Source: JABMPJ01 sp964345005 (GTDB lineage: Bacteria > Verrucomicrobiota > Kiritimatiellia > UBA8416 > JABMPJ01). Taken from it: a DNA stretch of 64,000 nucleotides. The DNA lies in the NCBI GenBank assembly GCA_964345005.1, contig CAYFPQ010000003.1:51409-115408 (forward strand). Direction: 5' to 3'. The position numbers and the translations under genes were made by a program. Below are positions 33,928 to 44,281 of this stretch, piece after piece. Below the pieces are notes generated by a model. It saw nothing but the letters and a program-made list of their open reading frames with translations, was not told the origin of the DNA and ran no database searches. Position 1 is the first letter of the stretch, and every line of letters begins with the position of its first letter.

Positions 33928-34299
33928 CTACTTGCCTCTCTTGACGCCGTACTTCGAGCGGCCGCGCTTGCGGCCTTCGACACCGAGGCAGTCCAACGCG
34001 CCGCGCACGATGTGATAACGCACGCCCGGAAGGTCCGATACACGGCCGCCGCGCACGAGCACCACACTATGCTCCTGGAGGTTGTGACCCACACCGGGGA
34101 TGTAGGCGCTAACCTCGTAACCGGAGGTCAAACGCACACGTGCGACCTTCCGCAACGCCGAGTTCGGTTTCTTCGGTGTACGGGTCATTACGGCCAGGCA
34201 AACACCACGGCGCTGAGGGCAAGACGCCAGGGCCGGCGCCTTGCTCTTGCGGCGGGCCTGCTTACGGCCTTTTCTCACCAATTGATTGATAGTGGGCAT
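33928..34299 (-). CDS. rpsL: Ribosomal protein uS12
   Basis: 123 residues, MPTINQLVRKGRKQ, RTPKKPNSALRKVARVRLT and GVRYHIVRGALDCLGVEGRK. The lysines whose change gives streptomycin resistance (in PKKPNS and near GGRVSDLPGVRYH) look like the sensitive form. AAAGGGG precedes the ATG. It starts 62 bases after rpoC. Confidence 0.97.
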   Translation of the reverse strand: MPTINQLVRKGRKQARRKSKAPALASCPQRRGVCLAVMTRTPKKPNSALRKVARVRLTSGYEVSAYIPGVGHNLQEHSVVLVRGGRVSDLPGVRYHIVRGALDCLGVEGRKRGRSKYGVKRGK

Positions 34300-34361
34300 A
34301 GTCTTCCCCTTTGGAGCGCAAAAGGCCGCATGCTAACAAAAGCGCGCGAGCCAACTCAAGC

Positions 34362-37300
34362 TCATCCTAGTAGTTCCTGCAACTTTTTCGCGGCTTCGTC
34401 GGTCGGCGCCTCGAACTCGTCCTCGGGGAGCGGTTCGGCCAACGGAACCAGCTTGATATTGCGGTGCATCGGGAAACCGGTACCTCCCGGAATCAGATGC
34501 CCCATGATTACGTTTTCCTTGAATCCATTGAGATCGTCGACACGCCCCAGCGTAGCCGCATCGGTCAGCACACGCGTGGTGTCCTGGAATGACGCCGCCG
34601 AGATGAAGCTGTCGGTCTCCAACGAAGCTTTCGTGATCCCCAACAGGGCCGGCTGTGCCTCGGCCGGGCGCTTGCCCTCGGCCATGGCCTGCTCGTTCAC
34701 CGCGAGGAACTGCTGCTTCATCACCTGCTCGCCCCACAGGAACTCGGTATCGCCCGGGTTCGTGATGCGAACCTTGCGCAGCATCTGGCGCACAATGATC
34801 TCGATGTGCTTGTCGTTGATTTCGACGCCCTGCAGTCTATAAACCTGCTGCACTTCGTTGACCAGGTACTCCTGCAGCTCCTGCGGACCACAGACCTCCA
34901 GAATCTCCTGGGGCACGATGGGGCCTTCCGTGAGCTGCTGTCCCTTCTTCACGCGATCGCCGCGGAAGACAACGATGTGCTTGCCCATCGGGATGAGGTG
35001 CTCTTCTACTGCACCGGTGGCCTCATCGCGAATGATCAGGCAGCGCTTGCCGCGCTGGTTCTCGCCAAAGTCCACCACACCCTCGATCTTGGCGATCTCG
35101 GCGGCGTCCTTCGGGTGACGGGCTTCGAAGAGCTCGGCCACGCGCGGCAGACCGCCGGTGATGTCCTTGGTCTTCGACTCCTTACGCGGGGTCTTGGCCA
35201 GCAGCTCGCCGGGCTTGACCGCCTGGCGCTTCTTGACCATGACGTGGGCGCCGGCCGGAATACTGTAGAACCCGAGCACTTCCTCGTCCTCGGCGCGACG
35301 AATGATGATCTGCGGGTGCAGGTCTTCCTTGGTTTCCAGCACGACCGTGCCACGCAGGCCGGTCTGCTCGTCGATTTCCTTCTTCACCGAGACGTTCTCG
35401 ACAAAGTCGTGGAAACTGACCACACCTTCCTGCTCGGCCAGAACCGGCACGCTGTACGGATCCCACTTGGCAAGGATGTCACCCTTGCTGACCGTGCCGC
35501 CGTCCTCGCAGAAGAGGATCGAGCCCATCGCCGTGGTGTAGCGCTCCAGTTCGTGGCCGGTCGCGTCGTGGATGCTGATCGCGCCGTTCTTGTTGAGTAC
35601 AACGTGATCGCCCTCGGCGTTACGCACAACGCGCAGGTCGTGGTAGCGAACGGAACCGGCGTTCTTCACGATTACTTCCGGCTGCTTGAACACGGAGCTG
35701 GCCGTACCACCAATATGGAACGTACGCATCGTAAGCTGTGTGCCCGGCTCACCGATCGACTGCGCGGCGATGATTCCGGTCGCCGTGCCGACTTCGACGA
35801 GGCGGCCCGTGGCCAGATCGCGCCCGTAACAGCGGGCGCAGATGCCGCGGCGCGATTCGCAGGTCAGAACGCTGCGGATCCGGATGGTCTCCAGCCCGGC
35901 GTCCTGGACCTCGACGCACTTCTCTTCGTCGATCACGCCGCCGGCAGGAACGACCACCTCGCCCGTGATCGGGTGTTTGATGTCGTTGAGAGCCGTGCGG
36001 CCAAGGATGCGGGTCGACAGGGAGACGAGTTCCTCGTCGCCTTCGGTGATACCCGACACCTCGATGCCGTTCACAGTGTTGCAATCCTGCTCGACGATGA
36101 TGACATCCTGCGAGACGTCCACGAGCTTACGCGTGAGGTAGCCGGCGTCGGCTGTCTTCAGCGCGGTATCGGCCAGACCCTTGCGGGCACCGTGCGTGCT
36201 GATGAAGTACTCGAGAACACTCAGGCCTTCACGGAAGTTCGACACAATCGGCCGCTCGATGATCTCGCCGGACGGCTTGGCCATCAGACCGCGCATACCG
36301 GCAAGCTGGCGGATCTGCTGGCGGCTACCGCGAGCCTTGGAGTCCACCATCATGTACACCGGGTTAATCTCGTCCGTGATGTCCTTCTGCTCGACCACGT
36401 TCTCTTCGATAGCGCGATACATCGCGTTCGAAATTTCGTCGGTCGTGTGCGTCCAGATATCGACGATCTTGTTGTAGCGCTCACCGTCGGTGATAACGCC
36501 CTGCTTGTACTGGCCCTGCACCTGCTGGACCTGCTTGCGGGCGCCATCGATCATGCCGTGCTTCTCGTCCGGCACAATCAGGTCAACCATACCGATGGAG
36601 ACACCGGCCAGGGTGGCGTTCTCGAATCCGAGTTGCTTGAGATCGTCCAGGGCTTGCACGGTACGCTTGTGGCCCGCCACCTTGTGGCAGTTCCAAATCA
36701 GGTCACCGAGCATGGACTTGTTGACCACCTTGTTCACGAAGCCAGTCTCTTCCGGCCAGATCTCGCTGAAGAAGACGCGTCCCACGGTCGTCTCGATCAC
36801 GCGGGCCCCGGTGTCACCCACAAAGGTCTCGCGACCGAGATCGGGGTTACGGAAACGGATACGCGTATGCAGGTCGATCGCCTTGTCCTCGTATGCCAGG
36901 CGCACTTCATTGATGTCGCTGAAGATGGGCAGATGCTCGATGGCGTCGGACTGCTTCCGCGCGTACTCCGCGAGGCGGTCCTTCTGGCTGAGCGATGTCA
37001 GGTAGTAGACGCCCAGTGCGATATCCTGCGTCGGAGTCATGATCGACTTACCGCTCGAGGGCGAGAAGATGCTGTTCGTCGACATCATCAACAGGCGTGA
37101 CTCGAGCTGCGCCTCGATCGAGAGCGGCACGTGCACGGCCATCTGGTCGCCATCGAAGTCAGCGTTGAACGCAGTACAGACGAGCGGGTGAATCCGAATG
37201 GCTTCACCTTCGACCAGGACCGGCTCGAACGACTGCACGCTGAGGCGGTGAAGCGTCGGCGCACGGTTGAGCATGACGGTCTTGTCGCGGGTCACCTCTT

Positions 37301-38540
37301 CGAGAATGTCCCACACCTCGTCGGTCTGACGCTCGATCAGCTTCTTGGCGCTGCGCACCGTGTGTACGACCCCCATCTCTTTGAGGCGGCGGATCATGAA
37401 CGGTTCAAAGAGCACGAGGGCCATCTTCTTGGGCAGGCCGCACTGGTTGAGCTTGAGCTCGGGCCCGATCACAATCACGGAGCGGCCGGAATAGTCGACG
37501 CGCTTACCGAGCAGGTTCTGGCGGAAACGACCGCCCTTACCGCGCAGCATATCGCTCAGCGACTTGAGCGGACGGTTGCCCGCGCCCGTTACAGCACGAC
37601 CATGGCGGCCGTTATCGAAGACCGCATCGACCGCTTCCTGCAGCATGCGTTTCTCGTTGCGGATAATGACATCCGGCGTCTTGAGCTGCTGGAGGTTCTT
37701 GAGGCGGTTGTTACGGTTGATCACACGACGGTACAGGTCGTTCAGGTCCGAGGTAGCGAAACGGCCACCCTCGAGCGGAACGAGCGGGCGCAGTTCCGGC
37801 GGAATAACCGGGAGCACGTCCAAGATCATCCACTCCGGACGGGTGCCGCTGCTGCGGAAACCTTCGACGGCCTTCATACGCTTGGAGAGCTTCTTGCGTG
37901 TCTGCTTGCTGCGGGTCTTTTCGATCGCCTCCTCGAGTTCCTCCATGAGTTCGTCGAGGTTGATCTTGCGCAGCACTTCACGCACAGCCTCGGCGCCCAT
38001 GCCGGCTTCGAACGTGGCGCCGTATTTCTCCAGCGCGTCACGCTGTTCCATCTCGGTAAGGAGCTGGCGCTCCTTGAGCGGCGTGTCGCCGGCATCGGTC
38101 ACGAGATAGTCCTCGTAGTAGAGGACGCGCTCGAGGTTGGTGGCCGTCATGTCGAGCATCAGCCCGATACGACTCGGCGTACACTTGAAGAACCAGATGT
38201 GCGACACCGGCACGGCCAGCTCGATGTGGCCCATGCGCTCGCGGCGCACGCGCGACACCGTAACTTCCACGCCGCAACGGTCACAGATCACGCCCTTGTG
38301 CTTGATGCGCTTGTACTTGCCGCAACTGCACTCCCAGTCGCGGGTCGGACCGAAGATGCGCTCGCAAAACAGGCCGCCCCGTTCCGGCTTGTAGGTCCGG
38401 TAGTTGATCGTCTCCGGATTCTTAACCTCGCCCTGGCTCCACGAGCGTACCGATTCCGGTGCGGCAAGCTTAATGCCGACCGCATCGAACGTCTCGTACT
38501 CCGTCAACCCCATCACTTCTCTGGCTGCGTAATGACTCAC
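34362..38540 (-). CDS. rpoC: RNA polymerase beta' subunit
   Basis: 1392 residues. The catalytic NADFDGDQMAVHVPL, whose three Asp bind Mg, is near residue 459-465. Zinc site 1 is Cys71, Cys73, Cys86 and Cys89 (ECSCGKY and CDRCGVEV). Zinc site 2 includes LTCESRRGICARCYGRD. The bridge-helix and trigger-loop region with RQIRQLAGMRGLMAKPSG is intact. No large lineage insert is evident. It follows rpoB by 23 bases. Confidence 0.98.
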   Translation of the reverse strand: MSHYAAREVMGLTEYETFDAVGIKLAAPESVRSWSQGEVKNPETINYRTYKPERGGLFCERIFGPTRDWECSCGKYKRIKHKGVICDRCGVEVTVSRVRRERMGHIELAVPVSHIWFFKCTPSRIGLMLDMTATNLERVLYYEDYLVTDAGDTPLKERQLLTEMEQRDALEKYGATFEAGMGAEAVREVLRKINLDELMEELEEAIEKTRSKQTRKKLSKRMKAVEGFRSSGTRPEWMILDVLPVIPPELRPLVPLEGGRFATSDLNDLYRRVINRNNRLKNLQQLKTPDVIIRNEKRMLQEAVDAVFDNGRHGRAVTGAGNRPLKSLSDMLRGKGGRFRQNLLGKRVDYSGRSVIVIGPELKLNQCGLPKKMALVLFEPFMIRRLKEMGVVHTVRSAKKLIERQTDEVWDILEEVTRDKTVMLNRAPTLHRLSVQSFEPVLVEGEAIRIHPLVCTAFNADFDGDQMAVHVPLSIEAQLESRLLMMSTNSIFSPSSGKSIMTPTQDIALGVYYLTSLSQKDRLAEYARKQSDAIEHLPIFSDINEVRLAYEDKAIDLHTRIRFRNPDLGRETFVGDTGARVIETTVGRVFFSEIWPEETGFVNKVVNKSMLGDLIWNCHKVAGHKRTVQALDDLKQLGFENATLAGVSIGMVDLIVPDEKHGMIDGARKQVQQVQGQYKQGVITDGERYNKIVDIWTHTTDEISNAMYRAIEENVVEQKDITDEINPVYMMVDSKARGSRQQIRQLAGMRGLMAKPSGEIIERPIVSNFREGLSVLEYFISTHGARKGLADTALKTADAGYLTRKLVDVSQDVIIVEQDCNTVNGIEVSGITEGDEELVSLSTRILGRTALNDIKHPITGEVVVPAGGVIDEEKCVEVQDAGLETIRIRSVLTCESRRGICARCYGRDLATGRLVEVGTATGIIAAQSIGEPGTQLTMRTFHIGGTASSVFKQPEVIVKNAGSVRYHDLRVVRNAEGDHVVLNKNGAISIHDATGHELERYTTAMGSILFCEDGGTVSKGDILAKWDPYSVPVLAEQEGVVSFHDFVENVSVKKEIDEQTGLRGTVVLETKEDLHPQIIIRRAEDEEVLGFYSIPAGAHVMVKKRQAVKPGELLAKTPRKESKTKDITGGLPRVAELFEARHPKDAAEIAKIEGVVDFGENQRGKRCLIIRDEATGAVEEHLIPMGKHIVVFRGDRVKKGQQLTEGPIVPQEILEVCGPQELQEYLVNEVQQVYRLQGVEINDKHIEIIVRQMLRKVRITNPGDTEFLWGEQVMKQQFLAVNEQAMAEGKRPAEAQPALLGITKASLETDSFISAASFQDTTRVLTDAATLGRVDDLNGFKENVIMGHLIPGGTGFPMHRNIKLVPLAEPLPEDEFEAPTDEAAKKLQELLG

Positions 38541-38563
38541 TATGTCGCCTCCTGGTCTAGGGC

Positions 38564-41500
38564 CTAAAGAATTCCGTCGGACTCGTCGTTACTGATCGTT
38601 TCCACGTCCAGACACAAGCCGCGCAGCTCGTTGATCAACACGCTGAACGACTCGGGAATACCGGCCTCCAGCGAGTTCTCACCTTTAACAATCGATTCGT
38701 AGATCCGGGTACGCCCGGCCACGTCATCGCTCTTAACCGTCAGCAGTTCCTGCAGCGCGAAGGCCACACCATAGGCCTCCAACGCCCAGACTTCCATTTC
38801 ACCCATGCGCTGGCCACCGTACTGCGCCTTCCCGCCCAGCGGCTGCTGGGTAACGAGGGAGTACGGACCAACCGCACGTGCGTGAATCTTGTCAGTCACC
38901 AGGTGGTGCAGCTTCAGCATGTAGATCTGGCCTACCACCACGCGCTGATCGAAAGCCTCGCCGGTACGACCGTCATAAAGGACGGTTTTGCCGTCGACGG
39001 GCAGATCGGCTTCGTCGAGCATCGAGCAGATGCGCGACTCCGAGATACCGTCGAAAATCGGGGTCAGGCAGTGAATGCCCAACGCCTTACAGGCAGCGCC
39101 CATGTGCGTCTCGAGCACCTGTCCGAGGTTCATACGCGAAGGCACGCCCAGCGGGTTGAGCACGATGTCCACCGGCGCACCATCCGGAAGGAAGGGCATC
39201 TCGCACTCGGGAAGAATGCGCGACACAACACCCTTGTTTCCGTGACGGCCGGCCAGCTTATCGCCCACGGCCAGTTTCTTCTTCGTGGCCACGTAGACGC
39301 GGACCTGCTTGATGATGCCCTGGTCGACCTCATCGCCGCTCTGGATACGGTCCAGCGAGCGATCGTGCTGAACATCCAGCTCGGCAAACTTCGGACGGAA
39401 GTCGTCGATGATCTCGTCGATCTTGATCTGGACGGGGCTGCTCTCGATCTGGACGTGCTCGAAGCGGTTGGCCAGCTTGCGGAGCAGCGTCTTCGTGATC
39501 TTGCGGTTGGCCGGGATGATGATGTCACCGGCCTCGGCATCGACCACGTCGAGCGGAATCTTCTCACCCAGCAATACGTTGCTGAGCGCTTCGGTCAGGT
39601 CGTCGATCAGGTCCTGGCGGTGACGCTTGAAGTCGTCTTCCATGGACTTAACCTGCCGCTTCCTGTCGGCGGGCGTCTTATCGGCCTTCTTGTTCTGCTT
39701 CTGAGACGACACCTTGACATCCATGACGATGCCGTAGGTGCCACTCGGAACGGTCAGCGATGTATCGCGGACCTCGGCAGCCTTCTCCCCGAAAATGGCA
39801 CGCAGCAGCCGCTCTTCCGGGGCCAGCTCCGTCTCGCTCTTCGGGGTGATCTTACCCACAAGGATGTCGCCGGGGCGAACTTCCGCGCCCGGACGAATCA
39901 CGCCGTCGGGCCCGAGATCCTTGAGGGCTTCCTCGCCCACGTTCGGGATGTCACGGGTAATCTCCTCGGGGCCCAGCTTCGTATCGCGGGCGCCGATCTC
40001 GAACTCCTGGATGTGAACGGAGGTAAACACATCTTCTTTCACCACACGCTCGCTGATCAGGATCGCGTCCTCGAAGTTGTACCCGCACCAGGGCATGAAG
40101 GCCACGGTCAGGTTCTTACCCAACGCCACTTCGCCTTCGTTGGTCGCCGGACCGTCCGCTATGATGGTCCCGGCCTCAACCTTATCCCCCGTCCTGACGA
40201 TCGGCTTCTGGTTGAAGCAGGTACCCGCGTTCGTGCGGCGGAACTTCTGCAGGCTGTACTCCTGGTAGTCGTCCTTCGGCGTCTTGCGGTTGGGAACGCT
40301 GCCGTCCTTGGAAACGATAACCGTGTCGGCCGAAACGAACGCGACTTTGCCGGGCGTGTGGGCTGCCGCGGTCACGCGCGAATCGCGGGCAACAAGCGAC
40401 TCCATACCGGTCGCGACGAGCGGACGCTCCGTCTTCAACAGCGGCACCGCCTGGCGCATCATGTTGGCGCCCATCAATGCGCGGTTGGCGTCGTCGTGCT
40501 CGAGGAACGGAATCAAGCCTGCGGCGATACTCACCACCTGCTTCGGCGACACATCCATGTATTCGACGCGCTCGGGCTCGACTTCCTGGAAGTCGGCGCG
40601 GTAGCGCACGGAAACGAAGTCGTTCGTGAAACGGTTCTTCTCGTCGAGCGGCGCGTTGGCCTGCGCGATGATGAAACGTTCTTCCTGGTCGGCGGTCAGG
40701 TAGTCTACCTGATCGGTAACACGCCCCTTCTCCACCTTGCGATAGGGGCTCTCGATGAACCCGAAGTCGTTGACGCGGGCGTACATGCCGAGCGACGAAA
40801 TCAGACCGATGTTCGGACCTTCCGGTGTCTCGATCGGGCAGATACGGCCATAGTGCGAACTGTGCACGTCGCGCACCTCGAAACCGGCGCGCTCACGGCT
40901 CAGGCCGCCCGGACCCAGCGCGCTGAGACGACGCTTATGGGCCAGCTCGGAGAGCGGGTTGGTCTGGTCCATGAACTGGCTGAGCTGGCTGCGCCCGAAG
41001 AAATCCTGGATGATCGCCGAGAGCGACTTGGAGTTAACCAGGCGCTGCGGCGTCAGGACGCCCTTGCTGGGATCGTAAAGCGTCATGCGTTCACGCACGA
41101 GACGCTCGGTGCGAGCCAGGCCGACGCGACACTGGTTCTCGAGCAGCTCACCCACCGTGCGCACGCGGCGGCTTCCGAGATGGTCGATGTCATCCACGGT
41201 TTCCAGTCCACGACGGACCTTGATGAGGTGCCGAATGGTCTCGATGACGTCCTGTGTGTCGAGCACACGGCACTCGTCATCCACCTTGCCACCGAGATCC
41301 AGCTTCTGGTTGATCTTGTAGCGGCCTACGCGACCGAGGTCGTAGCGCCGGGCATCGAAGAACAGACGGCGCAGGAGCTGGCGTGCGTTGGACGGCGTGG
41401 CGGGGTCGCCCGGACGCAGTCGATGATAAATATCCTTCAGGGCATCGTCGGTGCTGCGCGACTGGTCGGACTCGACACTCTTCATGAAAATGCCTTCGTC

Positions 41501-42331
41501 CCACGAGACGTCCACGACCTTCACCGTCGTAAAGCCGGCATCGCGCATCTGGGCCAGGACGCCCGGCTCGATCGGCGAGTAACGCCGCGCCAGAACGGTC
41601 TTCGAATCCATGTCGAGAATGTCTTCGAGGAAGACGAGGTTCTCGCAGTCGTCCTCGTCGTAGTTCTCGGAGAGATCGAGACTGTGGATGGTGTAATAGA
41701 GCCCAAGCAGCTCGGCATCGTCACCAAACCCGAGTGCGCGCAAGAATGTGGACACCAGGAACTTACGACGCCGACGGCGGCGATCCAGGTAGATCCATAT
41801 CTGATCGGAGGTATCGAACTGGACTTCGATCCATGACCCACGATCGGGGATGATACGCATGGAGTAGAGGGTCAGCCCGTTCGGGTGAACCGACGACTCC
41901 GAGCAGATGCCGGGTGAACGGTGGAGCTGGCTGACTACGACACGTTCGGCGCCGTTGACCACGAAAGCACCGTCTTCGGTCATGAGCGGCACTTCGCCCA
42001 TGTAGACGTCCTCTTCGCGCACTTCGTCGCCATCCTTCAGACGGAACGTAACGTGCAACGGCGCAGCGTAGGTCTGCCCTTCAGCCAGCGCCTCGAGGGC
42101 ATCCGGCTTCGCTTCGGACAGCGTATAATGCGAGTAGTCGAGCACATAGCGCCCGTCATAGCTCTCAATGGGGAACACCTCTTTGAAGACCCCTTGCAGT
42201 CCCTGGGATTTGCGCTTGGCGGGATCCAGATCCCGCTGCAGGAAGTCCCGGTACGACCGCATCTGGATGTCAATCAGATCCGGCGGATTGATGACGGCTT
42301 CAAGTTTGCCGAAATTCACTCTATCGCCCAT
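38564..42331 (-). CDS. rpoB: RNA polymerase beta subunit
   Basis: 1255 residues. The rifampicin region near residue 444-480 reads FFGRSQLSQFMDQTNPLSEL and HKRRLSALGPGGLSRERAGF. Asp, His and Ser of the main resistance positions are retained, with Arg at the first variable Ser of the loop. The C-terminal LGGKAQYGGQRMGEMEVWAL clamp segment is complete. A 205-base gap with a small stem (42466-42483) separates it from rplL. Confidence 0.98.
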   Translation of the reverse strand: MGDRVNFGKLEAVINPPDLIDIQMRSYRDFLQRDLDPAKRKSQGLQGVFKEVFPIESYDGRYVLDYSHYTLSEAKPDALEALAEGQTYAAPLHVTFRLKDGDEVREEDVYMGEVPLMTEDGAFVVNGAERVVVSQLHRSPGICSESSVHPNGLTLYSMRIIPDRGSWIEVQFDTSDQIWIYLDRRRRRRKFLVSTFLRALGFGDDAELLGLYYTIHSLDLSENYDEDDCENLVFLEDILDMDSKTVLARRYSPIEPGVLAQMRDAGFTTVKVVDVSWDEGIFMKSVESDQSRSTDDALKDIYHRLRPGDPATPSNARQLLRRLFFDARRYDLGRVGRYKINQKLDLGGKVDDECRVLDTQDVIETIRHLIKVRRGLETVDDIDHLGSRRVRTVGELLENQCRVGLARTERLVRERMTLYDPSKGVLTPQRLVNSKSLSAIIQDFFGRSQLSQFMDQTNPLSELAHKRRLSALGPGGLSRERAGFEVRDVHSSHYGRICPIETPEGPNIGLISSLGMYARVNDFGFIESPYRKVEKGRVTDQVDYLTADQEERFIIAQANAPLDEKNRFTNDFVSVRYRADFQEVEPERVEYMDVSPKQVVSIAAGLIPFLEHDDANRALMGANMMRQAVPLLKTERPLVATGMESLVARDSRVTAAAHTPGKVAFVSADTVIVSKDGSVPNRKTPKDDYQEYSLQKFRRTNAGTCFNQKPIVRTGDKVEAGTIIADGPATNEGEVALGKNLTVAFMPWCGYNFEDAILISERVVKEDVFTSVHIQEFEIGARDTKLGPEEITRDIPNVGEEALKDLGPDGVIRPGAEVRPGDILVGKITPKSETELAPEERLLRAIFGEKAAEVRDTSLTVPSGTYGIVMDVKVSSQKQNKKADKTPADRKRQVKSMEDDFKRHRQDLIDDLTEALSNVLLGEKIPLDVVDAEAGDIIIPANRKITKTLLRKLANRFEHVQIESSPVQIKIDEIIDDFRPKFAELDVQHDRSLDRIQSGDEVDQGIIKQVRVYVATKKKLAVGDKLAGRHGNKGVVSRILPECEMPFLPDGAPVDIVLNPLGVPSRMNLGQVLETHMGAACKALGIHCLTPIFDGISESRICSMLDEADLPVDGKTVLYDGRTGEAFDQRVVVGQIYMLKLHHLVTDKIHARAVGPYSLVTQQPLGGKAQYGGQRMGEMEVWALEAYGVAFALQELLTVKSDDVAGRTRIYESIVKGENSLEAGIPESFSVLINELRGLCLDVETISNDESDGIL

Positions 42332-42465
42332 GCGGCACCTCGATGTTAATTGCTAAGTCCGACGCTCTTCACTCTCGACACAAGACAACGGAACGCAGGA
42401 TTACCTGTCCCTCCAATCGGACCAGTAAGCCTGCTTCCGCCTGTCTATTCCGCCCGAATCCCGCC

Positions 42466-42483
42466 ACGGTCAGAAAAGACCGT
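42466..42483 (-). promoter_or_regulatory. Small hairpin in the rplL-rpoB gap
   Basis: ACGGTC and GACCGT form a perfect 6-bp stem with a six-base loop rich in T on the transcribed strand (ACGGTCTTTTCTGACCGT). It lies midway in the 205-base gap where other bacteria have an attenuator or an RNase III site. Its role here is unproven. Confidence 0.35.
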
Positions 42484-42536
42484 CTCCCCGCACGGTGCCT
42501 GTCACACACGTTACGGGGAGCAGACGGGAAGCGGCG

Positions 42537-42995
42537 CTACTTCACCTCAACGGTGGCGCCTGCGGCTTCGAGCTTGCCCTTGATCTCCTCGGCCTCTTCC
42601 TGGGAGACGCCTTCCTTCACAGCCTTCGGCGCACCATCAACGAGATCCTTGGAGTCTTTCAGGCCCAGACCAGTGATAGCGCGAACTTCCTTGATCACGC
42701 CAATCTTCTGTCCGCCGGCTTCCGTGAGCATAACCGTGAACTCGGTCTGCTCCTCGGCCGCGCCACCCGCATCGCCACCACCGGCGGCCGGGGCCGCGGC
42801 AGCAACAGCCATCGGGGCCGCGGCGGTCACGCCGAGACGGTCCTCGAGGGCCTTAACGAGCTGCGACAGTTCGAGGACGCTGATGCCCTCGATCCAGTCA
42901 ATAAACTCAGCCATCTTGCCCTCTACCACGGGGGCATCCGACTTGCTCTGCTCTTCCTGAGCTTCCACTTCCTGTGCAACAGCTTCTTCCGCCAT
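42537..42995 (-). CDS. rplL: Ribosomal protein bL12 with N-terminal extension
   Basis: 152 residues from ATG 42995, which shares a base with the rplJ stop and has AGGAG eight bases upstream. The usual L7/L12 start corresponds to Met28 (MAEFIDWIEGISVLELSQLV); the 27 residues ahead are Glu/Ala-rich. The Ala/Gly hinge and the C-terminal factor-binding domain (KIGVIKEVRAITGLGLKDSK) are complete. GAGGG also precedes the inner ATG at 42914, so two starts may be used. L12 forms the stalk dimers bound to L10. Confidence 0.95.
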   Translation of the reverse strand: MAEEAVAQEVEAQEEQSKSDAPVVEGKMAEFIDWIEGISVLELSQLVKALEDRLGVTAAAPMAVAAAAPAAGGGDAGGAAEEQTEFTVMLTEAGGQKIGVIKEVRAITGLGLKDSKDLVDGAPKAVKEGVSQEEAEEIKGKLEAAGATVEVK

Positions 42996-43519
42996 TATGC
43001 ACTCTCCTCTTTCTTCTTGTCTTCAACTGCCTTCAGGACATACAGAAGACTTAACACTTTTTGGTTCATCACACCTACCAGCTGGGATAGCGGCGCCGCA
43101 ATCGTACCGACGAGCTGTCCATAGAGCACCTCGCGCGGCGGGATCTTGGCAATTGCTTCAACGTCGTCGACCGACAGCAGCTGCTGCCCCAACTGTCCAC
43201 CCTTCAGTACAGGAAGCTTGGCTTCCCTCATAAATGCCGTCAGCGCCTTAGCGGTCGCGCTGGCATCCCCCGTACCACACACCATCGCCGTCGGTCCGTC
43301 CAACAGGCCGGTCATATCCGGACCGCCGGCTGCCTTGGAGGCGTGACCGAGCATCGTGTTCTTAACGACGGTCATGCTCGAATCGAACTCGCGCAGCTTC
43401 CCGCGCAGCTCGGCGAGCTGATCCACCGTCAGACCGCGATAGTCCACCAGAAATACAAAGCCGGTACTCTCGAGGAGTTCCTTTACCTCGGCAATGATTG
43501 ACTCTTTTTCAGGTCTCAT
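42995..43519 (-). CDS. rplJ: Ribosomal protein uL10
   Basis: 174 residues with LVDYRGLTVDQLAELRGKLR, VVKNTMLGHASKAA and GPTAMVCGTGD, and a C-terminal helix that binds L12 dimers. It forms the stalk base. It follows rplA by 46 bases that contain a perfect stem CGGGCATTCATGCCCG (43547-43562), possibly part of a translation-control leader. Confidence 0.96.
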   Translation of the reverse strand: MRPEKESIIAEVKELLESTGFVFLVDYRGLTVDQLAELRGKLREFDSSMTVVKNTMLGHASKAAGGPDMTGLLDGPTAMVCGTGDASATAKALTAFMREAKLPVLKGGQLGQQLLSVDDVEAIAKIPPREVLYGQLVGTIAAPLSQLVGVMNQKVLSLLYVLKAVEDKKKEESA

Positions 43520-43565
43520 CGTCTTTCTTCCCGCTCACGGGGACGACGGGCATTCATGCCCGCGG

Positions 43566-44249
43566 TCAGTCCCGCAGATTCGTACGAACGCCAACACCCA
43601 TCGTGGAGCTGACGGTAACATTCTTGATATACGTTCCCTTGGCCGACGCCGGCTTTGCGGCGCGCACTGCACCCAGGATTGCCTCGGCATTCTCTTTCAG
43701 ATTACCCGCATCGAAGGAAACCTTGCCGAACGGCACGTTGATGTTGCCATGGCGGTCCATCCGGAAATCAACTTTGCCGGCCTGCGCCTGCTTGACAGCC
43801 GCAGCGGTATCCTCGGTCACGGTACCGGTCTTCGGATTCGGCATGAGGCCACGGGGACCCAGGACACGCCCGAGCTTGCGTACTTCCTTCATGGCATCGG
43901 GGGTGGCAACCGCCACGTCAAACTCGGTCCAGCCGCCCTTGACTTTTTCGATCAGGTCGTCTGCGCCTACCTCGTCGGCACCGGCTTCCCTGGCCGCATC
44001 CGCGGCACCGCCCTCGGCGAAGACGATGATGCGGACGGTTTTGCCCGTGCCGTGCGGCAGCGAGACAGACGAACGAATCGCGTTATCGGATTTGCGCGGA
44101 TCGATTCCCATGCGCAAGCCCAGCTCCATGGTCTCGTCGAAGGTGGCGGTCGGATTGTCCTTCAGAAACGCAATCGCTTCCTCGAGCGTGACCTCTTCCG
44201 CGGGAGCTGTTTCGCTGACCGCGCGATATTTCTTTCCATGTTTCGGCAT
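43566..44249 (-). CDS. rplA: Ribosomal protein uL1
   Basis: 227 residues from ATG 44249 (GGGAGAG upstream): MPKHGKKYRAV. Family blocks are RSSVSLPHGTGKTVRIIVFA, LGPRGLMPNPKTGTVTED and KGTYIKNVTVSSTMGVGVR. L1 forms the mobile stalk by the E site and often represses its own operon. A GTG at 44276 would add nine residues. Confidence 0.97.
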   Translation of the reverse strand: MPKHGKKYRAVSETAPAEEVTLEEAIAFLKDNPTATFDETMELGLRMGIDPRKSDNAIRSSVSLPHGTGKTVRIIVFAEGGAADAAREAGADEVGADDLIEKVKGGWTEFDVAVATPDAMKEVRKLGRVLGPRGLMPNPKTGTVTEDTAAAVKQAQAGKVDFRMDRHGNINVPFGKVSFDAGNLKENAEAILGAVRAAKPASAKGTYIKNVTVSSTMGVGVRTNLRD

Positions 44250-44281
44250 CTGGATTCTCTCCCGAGTCGGCCCCACGGGTC

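Noticed and set aside
34806..37100. 764-residue open frame on the plus strand opposite rpoC
   Set aside because: It is a shadow of the highly biased, GC-rich rpoC coding strand and has no family motif or binding site; the same holds for the 984-residue plus frame 38882-41836 opposite rpoB.
42491..42512. GGTGCCTGTCACACACG sequence as a regulatory site
   Set aside because: It looks like another dispersed short repeat and shows no relation to a promoter or start.
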